Part shown: positions 51,201-61,100 of the stretch, piece by piece
Layout of the letters: each line of letters starts with the position of its first letter
Numbering within the stretch: the first letter of the stretch is position 1
DNA from: Klebsormidium nitens
Lineage: Eukaryota > Streptophyta > Klebsormidiophyceae > Klebsormidiales > Klebsormidiaceae
Reading direction: 5' to 3'
DNA length: 64,000 nt
Assembly: GCA_000708835.1 (NCBI GenBank)
Contig: DF237328.1
Coordinates: forward strand, 25,647 to 89,646
Made by a program: the position numbers and the translations under genes
Notes under the pieces: generated by a model
Told to the model about the DNA's origin: nothing
Databases searched by the model: none
What the model saw: the letters and a program-made list of their open reading frames with translations, nothing else

Positions 51201-52561
51201 CAACCGTACACGTTGAGGTTGGAGAGGGAGACGGAGCAAAACTTTTCGAAGTCGAAGTCGAGAACCTGCACAGAGGAGCGGACACTTTGGATCTTGAAAC
51301 TAAGACTGCAAAGAAAATGCACGTTCACAACAGATTGGAGGGAAAGATGGAGAAAAACTTTTCGAAGTCGAAGAGAGGAACCTATGGAAGGAGGTAGAAG
51401 GTTGGAACTTTGGATTGGTCAGTGTTTGTGTGAAATGTTATTGTTTGCGACAAAGTGGAAAAGCACATGAACTTCTGGAAGAAAGATGGAGCAGGGACGT
51501 TCAAAATGGAAGTAAAAGACCAGGAGAGGAGTGGTTGAGTCAGAACCTCTGGCACCTCTGACCTTCTTTTGCTTACGGGCCATTCAAACTCATTCAAATT
51601 CGCGGAGGGGGAGAGAACAGAGCTGTATGCAGGACCTAAAAAGATGAGCATAAAGACAGGCTTAATTCAGAGGGCATGTAAGAGAAGAAGTGTGAGAGAG
51701 TAGGCGCTCTATGAAGTAAACACAAGCGAAAGGACTTCTTTTACATTCTTCAAATTGCACATTTTGTGATCTGAAAGGTGGTGGAAAATGAAATACTTCA
51801 AACATACCCAATTTATTTTTGAAAGCTGGGGGAAGTGGGAAGCCAGAAGAGTTGTGCTAGGCAAGACTTAGAGATAGTGGAAAACGAACCGCAAGCGACC
51901 AGAACAGCCTTTTAGCATCATGCGCTGTGCTTTGATTAGCAGAATACATGTTGCTTTATGCCCTCAGCAACCATCAACCAACTGAGCCTCTGATTCAAGC
52001 GAGGCACCAGTCCAAAACAGCGTCCAGACCTCTCACACTGGCCTTATGCGAGCTTCTACTGAAGTTTTGGAGACTCCTTTGCAGAAAGTGAGCACTATTT
52101 AGCAAAACGACTGAGCATTTCACTTCGCCATTGGAGCCGGAAAGTGCTAAACTGGACAACCAATCAGCTGACCACCAATCGAACATGGTGTACATAATCT
52201 CCCAATTGCTTCTTTCCTTCCTCACATGACAATTTCCGACATCTGGATGGATGTTGATTCCTTAATGGTCCAAAAATGCTTGGTGGTCGAGAAGGATTCT
52301 TCGGATGAAACCTTCAGAGACTTGATCATGAAGACCACCAGATCACACAGACAGAAAGCCTCTCACCTGCCGGTTGACGGTGGCCAAATAGGGACACTCT
52401 CTCCTCAATTCAACCTCCCTTTTCTTCACCCTTCCCCCCAGCCTTGCCAACGCTCCATCCGCATCTGTGTCCGAATCCTCTGCATCGTCTTTACTTGCGG
52501 CAGCTTGCTGCTGCTCTGCCTCGGCTGCTGCCCCCGCTTCGTCTTCTCTTGCTCGCTTCAT
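45249..52561 (-). CDS. Tri-snRNP splicing factor SAD1/USP39, inactive ubiquitin-protease fold
   Basis: Nine exons: 52367-52561, 51021-51265, 50580-50664, 49468-49653, 48475-48645, 47447-47647, 46960-47125, 46056-46209 and 45249-45354. Phase closes to 502 aa. After an acidic N-terminus comes a UBP zinc finger (CPYLATVNRQVLDFDFEKFC, CLVCGKYFQGRG, HAYVHS, HHVFVNL). Then follow WSRALDGSEYMPGMVGLNNI, VSPHEFLQAV, DPVEFLSWLLN, LTKLPRYLIL-like and KRFTKNSFFIEKNPTIV. The USP cysteine box is replaced by GLNNISETDS, and the His box GHY is GTY, so the protease is dead, as in human USP39. Family role: assembling the U4/U6.U5 tri-snRNP in the nucleus. The start is ATG 52561. Introns before exons 2, 4 and 6 hold junction copies. 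Confidence 0.96.
47745..48315 (-). repeat. Four to five decayed copies of SAD1 exon 6 5' edge
   Basis: The + strand core cggcttgat(c)...gtctccgtcgttacctccaactc followed by gccctgcaa (the acceptor) recurs near 47757, 47900 (partial), 47980, 48125 and 48260. The true exon 6 start is at 47647. A second shared element, gacgtcagctgcttctgtcag, is intron sequence copied with it. Confidence 0.9.
49720..50085 (-). repeat. Four copies of SAD1 exon 4 5' edge with acceptor
   Basis: The + strand core gatgttgttcagcccaacct followed by (a/g)(g/t)tggagaagg repeats with acceptors near 49755, 49864, 49974 and 50074, against the true exon start at 49653. Spacing is about 100-110 bp and quite regular. Copies decay with distance from the exon. 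Confidence 0.92.
51345..51425 (-). repeat. Copy of SAD1 exon 2 5' edge
   Basis: The + strand string aaacttttcgaagtcgaag with gaacct and a following actttggat repeats 51238-51295 at about 115 bp offset, covering the exon start VLDFDFEKF and its acceptor. Confidence 0.8.
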
Positions 52562-53246
52562 TGTGCTGCTTGTGGGAAAACGGGAGATTTTCCCAAAAAA
52601 GGCTAGCTCACCCTCCACCAAAGCCTTTGCTTTCCAGCCGCTGCAGCTTCTCCAGTCAGTACTAGTAGACTGTCTCTCCAGTTCACTGAGTTGTTGAGCT
52701 ACAATTTACAAACGAAGATGAATCTCAAGGGGTATTGTTCAGGGCGGGTGGGAAATTATGAGAGAGATTGGAATATTGACTTGTGTAGACCCCCGAGTAA
52801 ATGCCGTAACATCGGTGACGACGAAGACGCCCAAAACTGAATAGCTGCCGTTTCTAAGCAATATCCATTACCGGGTAGACAAATTCAGCTGCGGCCCATG
52901 AAAAACGACATTGAAATCATCATTTATATTACATACCTAAATTTCTAAGCTAGCAAGACGCAGCTGATAGAAAGGCTCGCAAGTGTGGATGCTGTGCATT
53001 GCATGCGCAAAGCATGAGTTACTGTATGAGTAGATTCCGCAGCAGCCTGTGTGATTTCTCTTGAGTAGCTTTTCAGCCTTCTGTTGAAAAGTGTTCGAGA
53101 GAAAAGGACAGCTGCTACTTTAAGCCAGTCTTTTTACTACAGGCTGCGCTGTCGCGAACGCTGTCAGCAGTTGCAACCTTGCTCTGAACAGGAGCTGAAG
53201 GTTGTGTGAATTGACTCTTGAGCAAGCAAGCAAGCAAGCAGTCGCC
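52562..53246. promoter_or_regulatory. Shared divergent region of SAD1 and CCB2
   Basis: 685 bp between the two start codons. It contains an (AAGC)5 tract at about 53219-53240 just before the CCB2 start. No further element recognised. Confidence 0.4.
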
Positions 53247-56200
53247 ATGGAGGGAGTTTGTCGCTGTTCTTGGCAGTGCACGCCCTTTTCTAGCTTCGCT
53301 ACCACCACATCAAACCAATCTCCCAAATCGGCTAGAAGTAAATCATCGGGTAGCCCCCCCTCAGCTAGCGGACACCTCCCTCTTCTGTCCAGTTCCAACC
53401 AGCGGCTTTGTCCTGCATCTCAAACTAGATGCAGAGGAATTGCCAGAAGGCTGCGAAGCGCGTTTCTCAGTCCATGGCAGCTTGCTTTGAAATCGGAGAG
53501 GACACCAGCTCGATGGCGCTCTCAAAAACATGGCGTAGTGCGGTCATTGGCTAAAGAACAGCGGGGGGGATCTTCACAGAAGGAGCCAGAGCTGGACGTG
53601 GCCGTCTTCCGCTTCACCTTAGGTGAGAAAAAGTAGTTTGAAACTGGGAGGTGCGCCTTATTGGTTTGCGTTCACCAGTCGATAGGGAATAGTACTTTGG
53701 GAACTTTGAAGTGGCGCCAATCTCTTGTGCCGTATGCAGTCGGTGTCAAGTGGCTTCATTCTACTGGAATGTACCACAGGAGGTTTCTGTGTGTGCACTG
53801 ATCCTTGTAAGAGGATCTCAGCAGTTGGGATCATGAGTTGTAGCCAAATCAACAAAAACTCAATAAAAGTAGTCAAATGCAGATGGCTTCTTCACGAGAT
53901 CACTCTTTGACAACTTTTCACCGGCCCCAATCATTTGCTTACCTTAGGAGATCACTGAGGGAACACTGGGCATCATCAAGTCATTGCTTGTGACTGATTG
54001 TTTGGCCGTTCTCTTGATTTGTAAATCAAGCTTTGCGTCAACACCACAAGTTTTGCTCCTTGCAGGGATCCCAGGCGTTGAGGACGCCCTTCTGCCAAGA
54101 ATCCTAGGTTGTTTGGTCGGGGTGCTGCTCGTGGGGAACCATTTGGCTACTCCAGCCCCCATAGCCGACGCCCAGCTAGTAAGCAGATTGAGAAGCTCAT
54201 ACTGAGCAGATTGAGTAGACTCCTGGCTGCAGAAAATTTTACAGTGCGCTTCAACTGATTCTGGGGTGTCCTTGTTGAAAGTTGGTTTCTGCTGTGTAGA
54301 TCCCACAAGTAGAACTGTATTCGCTTTCGCTTTGCAATCAACAGTGTTATGAGTTACGTTATTATCAGGTTTCGAATTACGTAGCACCTCAAACGAGGTT
54401 CGTCGGTTCGTTTTAGTTGTCAGCTCATCGGTCAGAGGGTGAACTAGGCAAGTCGAAAGCTCGTTTTAGTGATGTACGCAAGTGTTTGCAGGATACGTGT
54501 TTGAAGGGTACGTGTTTTGAAAGGGCATGGATTGAGCACGGACATTCGCAGTCTTTCCAACGTTTTGTTGAAAAGCTTCAGTGTATTCAGTAGTTTCTCA
54601 GCCACAGGGTGTAGAACCTGGGTTCTTAAGGTTCAAAGTGTTGTTCCACGTCCTGACGGATATTACTCGACCTTCATCGAGATTGCAACCTCTCATCTTA
54701 CGAGAGGAAATTGTCTGTGCAAAAGGCGGAGTTGGGTACTTGCAAAGTGCACCCTCTGCACTCATTGTAGAGTCTTTGCTTAAAATCGACCAAGCTGATA
54801 TCATTCTTGACCATGCAATTCGCTGACCGTCGTTCCTCTTTTCTCAACAGAGGTCAGAAGCATTAGGCGCCATTCTCGCAGTGTTGGCGTGCATAGTCCC
54901 TTCCATCAGTCGACGCCTGCAGGTGAGGCAAACGACGTGTCGAACAATCGTAAACGACGGTGTTTACGATTTGCAGCCGCTCTTCTCTGTCAGCGTTGTT
55001 ACATTGGTCGTTCCTCCCTTTCCCTTCCAAATCGACCGGAAGCCAAAGAAAGCCAAGAAAAGTTCCCACCAAATCTTGACAGTCCTCTTCCAGTAACCGG
55101 TCCGGATCCAAGCCCGGTCCAACCGTAGACGTCTCGAGAGCCTTGTTTCTTGAGACTACGACAGAGTCAGAAACTACTGAATCACAATTTAATCGTTTGA
55201 TTACCCCTGAAGACTCGCTTCACCATTCTATACACTCGTTTTCTTACCTGATTCGTTTGCTTCGGTTTCTGTTGGGTTTACGATTCCATTAACCCCTTGG
55301 TTTGCAGGAGGGTAAAGGTGGGCGGCGCGCCAGCCCCGACGAATTGGACGGCACGAGCCAGCGGGTGTTCGCTCTAGATCCCACTCTGCCTGACGTCATC
55401 AAGCAGCAGCTGGCGTGGACCACGTACAGTCTGCTCAAGAACACCCGCACTAACTTGGTGGTGAGTGTTTTGATTTGCGGGTCGCACCTTGTTCGGCAGG
55501 CGCCAGAGGGATTCCTCAAGGACGTAGCCCACTTTCATTACGCATGCAAGCAATTAAAGCATGTGCGTTCGACAGACTACCTTGTATGCCGAGCCGACGA
55601 TCCGTCGATTCAACACAGATTCAACGCATCGTCCCGGTAGCTGCTTCGCGTCCGAGTGTCCGAGTGCGTGCAAGACGACTCGATCTTTTGGTTGAAACAT
55701 GCAGAGACCGCTTTCATCTCACATTGGCTGTGATACAAGTGACAGACGCCTGTGCAATATCAATTGATTGCAAGCGACATTGCCTTGAAGCACAGCAAAT
55801 GGATTGCTTCTAAACACCGGGCTTCGCGTTGGATTCTGTGGTTGTGAGACTGATCGAAAAGCTGGCAGTTTGTTCAGAAGCAAGAGCTGCAGGTCGGTGA
55901 CAGTACTTGGGATACCCACCGATGTCATGGACAAATTCCCCCACTTTTTTCGATCTGCAGCTCATAAGCGATGGGCGTCGAGTAGTCTGCGCTCGAGGAG
56001 CGGTCTCTGCGTCTATGCCAACCCCTTTGTTGCAGTTACTAACGGAATCTCTAGAAGAAAAGCTTGTGAAGGAGGTCCTGCGGACTAAACGCTACCTCTC
56101 AGACCGGGGAGCTCTTTCCTCAGCAGGCAAGCCCCCATGCAGGCTATCCCACTGACGTACATCAACTTTCTCCTTTTGTCCGTCCTTTTTTAAGTATGGC

Positions 56201-56934
56201 CTCCTCACTTCACGTGCTTTTCCCTTCGCCTGTTAGTTGCTGTTGATAAGAGCGCGGTCGGATGGTAGTTAGATAGGACTATTTGTGCTCAGTCGGCTCG
56301 ATAGGAGAAACGAGAAGGTGTCTTAGCAGGTTTGGTTGATTGGCCTCAACAAAATGACCGGTTGAGACATGTGACGGTGAAGACAAGCCGTGAAACAATC
56401 GGCCGTCGCAAAGTTGGACTCAGGACGGAAACTTCGAACCAGTTGTTGAACTCAAAACGACGGGATTTTGTTCCGGAATGATGATATACTAAATGTAGAC
56501 TTGCCAGCTTGTTTTGCGGGGCAATCATTGTAGGGCACTGCCAGGAGACCTTGGGAAGGCTTTGGTGAGCCAATCTCAGACAAGCGCAATCTATGCCTTT
56601 AGCAAACGCACCAGTTATTAGGGCTCAACCAGAATTTGTAAGCACTACCGGACTGGCTGTTAAAACGATACTGGTCTATGTCAATGCAGGCGTAGATAGG
56701 TGGAGCTTTGTTCCGTCAAGTGTTCGCTCCGCGTGTTTTCAAGCAGTTCCGTCGCCGTCGAACGGGACCATAATGCTCTTTTCGGACGAGGACCGCTTCT
56801 TGTTACCAAAAGATAGGATATGGGTTGAAGGACTCGCGAGCCGCCTTTTTGCGAGCGAGCACAAAGAGGAACCGTCGAGGAATCCAGAGCAAGTTTCAGA
56901 AACTGCCACACAAACGACAGTCAATTCTCGTTGA
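53247..56934 (+). CDS. CCB2: Plastid cytochrome b6 haem-attachment factor CCB2
   Basis: Six exons: 53247-53622, 54066-54178, 54851-54922, 55308-55460, 55961-56126 and 56690-56934. Phase closes to 374 aa. The first about 110 residues are Ser/Arg-rich and lack family similarity, as a chloroplast transit peptide would. The mature part starts LDVAVFRFTLGIPGVED, followed by two membrane segments (RILGCLVGVLLVGNHL and ALGAILAVLACIVPSI), then QLAWTTYSLLKNTRTNLV, LISDGRRVVCARG and a C-terminal part ending near RIWVEGLASRL. These match the order of Arabidopsis CCB2, which with CCB1, CCB3 and CCB4 attaches haem c(i) to cytochrome b6 on the stromal face. ATG 53247 lies in GCCATGG. The last intron uses a GC donor (GCAAGC). 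No junction-copy arrays were seen here. Confidence 0.92.
56127..56132 (+). other. GC splice donor of CCB2 intron 5
   Basis: Exon 5 ends TCAGCAG followed by GCAAGC. Joining to exon 6 at 56690 gives SSAGVDRWSFVP in phase. No GT donor nearby keeps the frame. This is the second GC-AG intron in the window. Confidence 0.7.
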
Positions 56935-58133
56935 AGAAAGCTTGTCACTCATGCGAACCCGCTACAAGCTTTGCCTTTGGGCAAACAGCTCGACGGTTGG
57001 CAGGTTCAGTGGAAAACTCTCTTCTGCTCTTTGCCTAATGCATCAGCGGAGGCTGGCGCGAGCTGTATGAATCTGAGCTCAATGGGATATGGCATGTAGC
57101 CAGCTTTTCACGTCTCTGCTGGTGGGCGGCCTACGTTATTGAGCCGCGCGCCGATCTGCAATGCCGCAATACTTGTGAAGATTACCTAAAGCACATGTGT
57201 CATATACGGTATACATAGTCGCAAAGACCTTTTTCCGCGGCCGAATTGTCTTATGTACGCTATGATTTCTGTGTTATTTCTTTGGGAGTGTGACACCTCA
57301 AAGAGTATAACGAGATAATACGTAGCTGTGAAGTCGGCGCCCATGCACGGCCGCCCCCTTATATCTGTACGTCGTGCACAGCGTGCCAATACATACGCGC
57401 GCGGCCCGTCTATGCGGCGCGCTAGGCTGCATGCCGTACTGCATTCATATACGCCATGCACGTCCGGACCTGATATCATGTCGGACATAATTGAATGGCC
57501 TATTATGTATAATTTGACAATTTTCTAGCTTAAAGGCCGATCGGACATATAGTGCCTGGGCGCGGCACGTACTGAGGTGCTCGCGGCATTGAAAGTGGGT
57601 GGAAACCGTGAACGACCATGCAATCTGCGTGTCCGACTGTGACTTGCATGATTCAATAGTTTCTGCATGAAGCTATCATTAGCCGGGGACTCGAGGCCCC
57701 CGTAGAACCTTCTAGCGTCTGCAAGTAATGTGGCACTGCATGGATGGACATGATCGATCATGAAGTATTTCAAGGTCGATAACGTTTCTATTACGCGTCT
57801 GGCAGTGCCGGCCAAATACGCGTACCGTTGATCACGTCGTACGCAAGACGCGATCAATGAAGAATATGATTACCTCGCTGACTGGGCTAGCTAGCAACGA
57901 AAGAATGAATCTAGCAATGGCGAGTGCAACCGGCCGCCCAATATGGCAGACGCTGGGGCAAAGAAGCGCATGCCAGCTGCATGCAACTTCTCTCCGTATG
58001 CTTTCGACGAAGTTTACTCGCTCTATAGCACCTAAGGAGCCGGTTTTGGCTCGCGCATCTAAGCAGCTCTATTTTCGAAATCCCCAACGCTTCTCTCGTT
58101 TGGGAGCAGCCCACGAAGCCACGTGGAGCACTC
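56935..58133. other. Convergent spacer between CCB2 and the coiled-coil gene
   Basis: About 1.2 kb with only short open frames in all frames. No RNA gene, repeat or motif recognised. Confidence 0.5.
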
Positions 58134-61100
58134 TCAAGTGCTGCCAACATCAGTGCAGACGTCCGCGACAGTGGCAGTAACACTCGGCTGAGCGAACGCT
58201 ACTCGTTCCTTAATCGCCGATTCAAATGCGACTCTGAAGTCCTTCGAAGACTGCCCTAGTCTCCGGCGGCCAGTGCCAAACGCCCGAATCGTGTAGCGCC
58301 CTTGTGACTGCTTCGGAGAGAAGCCAAGACCCCTCCAGAACGCTCTGTGACTGCGAGCCGGCAGCCGTTCCGCTGCTTCTTCGGCGCTGATTGACTGGAA
58401 ACACGAAGGACGGCACACGGTGTGTATTAGCGGCCGGTCCTACATCCTTACACCGCATCCCCACATGTCTACCACAATCAACAAAGATACCGCTCGAGCA
58501 TTTTCGTCACTGGCTCTGTGTCAAGATCTTCGTAAGGAGCAAAAACAAAGCACGCTCGGTATCACTCTGTTTTGAGAAGGTGACCCATGGCTGAGAAGAC
58601 TGCAAAGGCAGTTCTGAGGAAAGTGACTGATTCTTTGCCACACCGTCGGATTCGATGACGTGGCGAGGCTTGGAGCTATGCTGACAGGTCACGCTCAAGG
58701 CTTTGAACATCGGACGTTATCGCTTCCAAGGGTTTCTACTCTGCGAGTTTCAATAATATCCAGCCTGCCTGACCTGCGGCGCCCGTCGCACAGAATCTAG
58801 CGCTCCGCTTTCGAGACGAAAAGCACGAGTTCGTGAAACGAGAAGGGCGACATGTCGCACGCCTCACCGCAGTTTGCCAAAGCCCAATCGGCAGGTCGTC
58901 CGGCAGTAGATCCAGTCTGGGCGGAAACCCGGCCGCAAGCTGCATCACAACTGATGGAACGTGGGTAGGAAGGAAGTCTCCGCCTTCGACCGCCATTGAA
59001 ATCATGGTATCATGAGAAAGTATTTCCAATTTCACAATCTATTTTCTGAGAGTCTTAGAGCTCAGGCCTGTCCTAGCACAAGATGGAGAAAAGCTTCCAG
59101 AAGAAAAGGTCCTGGAGCTATCAGATATCTGGTTGCTTGTCAAAGTTCGCTGCGTGGATATTTAATTAGCGAGACTGCCTTTGATTCTTCAACGAAAGTG
59201 TCGACTCAAAAAAATCTCGATCCTTGCAAGTACTTCCAATAGAAGCGGAGGGTGGCGTATTCATCACGTCTGCTGGTGCAGAGAAGCTGCCCATCCTTAA
59301 ATCTTAAATGGTCGACAGATGGCTCATGGAATCGCGTTTGGCAGGTTCCAAAATATGCGATCGTACAACTAGTCGACAGGCCGTTTGCGCGTTATGAAGC
59401 ATGAAGCTTGCAGGGAAGATATCCCTCGAGAGAAAACGGCAAAGGATAGAGGCATGTAGATGATTCCACAATACTAGGATCTCCCCGACGGCCATTCTCA
59501 AAGAAGCGAAGCTGCACCTTCGTGCATTTGGAAGCATACTGAAAGCCTTCAAACACAACCGTCGTCGATCCAGACGGAAAATCATGTGCGCTTCTCTTAT
59601 CAGACGAAGTTGCAATCAGGCCTGCAGTCCGCTTACCATGCCGTTCGCCTCTCGTTCCGCCTCTTCGACCGCTGCGAGCGCATCGTTCCGCTCAGTCACT
59701 CGCTCATCGTGCCGTGGCAAACCTAGCTCGGCCTTTGACTCTTCCGCCTGCTTTCGAATCTCGTTCATGTCGAATTTGACGGGAGCCGCTGTTGCGGACT
59801 CTAAGGACCTCTCCGGCTTCTGTGTAAGCAAAGGATTGGCACGTCAGCATCTAAGATTTGGGTGTACATGACTTTCTTGAGACGACTGCAGAAGAAAGTC
59901 TCTTTTAAAGCGGAGACGGAGCGTGACAAGAAATAAGGTACGTACCAGCGCTGGCTACGCAATGCTGGGCTGCTAACCTGTCTTGTAACGAATGCAGATA
60001 TTGCCTGTTTGAAGACGAAGGTTTACCATAGATTCGTGCCAGCGCGATTGCTGGGTTACAGGCGATTTGACTCTCCATATTCTCGAAAGAAGGTGCGTGA
60101 CCATGCCCACTGTTCAAAAACGCTTCAAATCAACATGCTGTATCGACCAAAAGTCAATGTTATTCGGACACACTTGTTTGAAAGGCTTCTCTTTACATCA
60201 CCAAAGCCGCTTGGACGACGCACTCTCAACTCATTTTTCGAAGGTAACATAAAACGTGAAGCAGAAAAGCCCAGCAATCGACCCCGATCTCTGACCAAGT
60301 GACTTGACACTGATCTCTGAACAGATTTGCCTACACAGGATCAAAATACGTATTTGGATTCCTTACCTTCAAGGAGCAAGTTGATTCGTCTTCCCCTCTC
60401 TCTAAGTGCCCCTCCTCCCTCCGAGGACTGGACAACCCGCAGTCCGGCATCTGTGCGCTCTCTGTTATCACCGGTTTTAGCAAAGGAGACCCTTCCTCTA
60501 AGGCCTCCACGCTTGTCTCGCCCCCGCACGACTCAGACGTTGGCATCACCCCGTCCGATGCTGACGTCAGCTGCTCCTCCGCCACGCGAATTCCAAGTAT
60601 CTTCATCAACCTGTCCGCGCGCTCGAGTGCTTCCTCTAAGCTGCCCCCGCGACAATCGGCCTCGAGGGCCCTCTCCCCGGACTCTGCCGTCCTCATGCTA
60701 GTTGCCGCACACTCCTCTTCTGCCGCTTTTTCACCCTCAAGCGGCTCATGCCGCTCCCTCTTCCGTTCGACCACCCTCACCCGTGTGTCGTCTTCTAACT
60801 GCGCCGCTTGATTCTCGGCGTCGAGGGCCCTCGCCTCGGCTTTCACGGCTCTCGTACTAGTTGCCGGACGCTCTACTTTCGCGGATCTCAAACTCTCAAG
60901 CAGCACACACGGCTCCCTGGTCAATTCAGCCACCCTTCCCTGCTCGCCGTTGAGGGCTACAGCTTGATTCTCCGCGGCTCTCATTGTACACTTCCTTTTT
61001 GAGGTTCTCAGGCTTTCAAGCAGCTCACAACGCTCCCTGTTCGATTCAGCCACCCTCTCCTGTTCTTCGTTTTCTACCTGCGCCGCTCGGGTTTCGACCT

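Noticed and set aside
52562-52621. N-terminal extension of SAD1 beyond MKRARE
   Set aside because: The frame is open but has no ATG before 52561, and the family N-terminus is variable.
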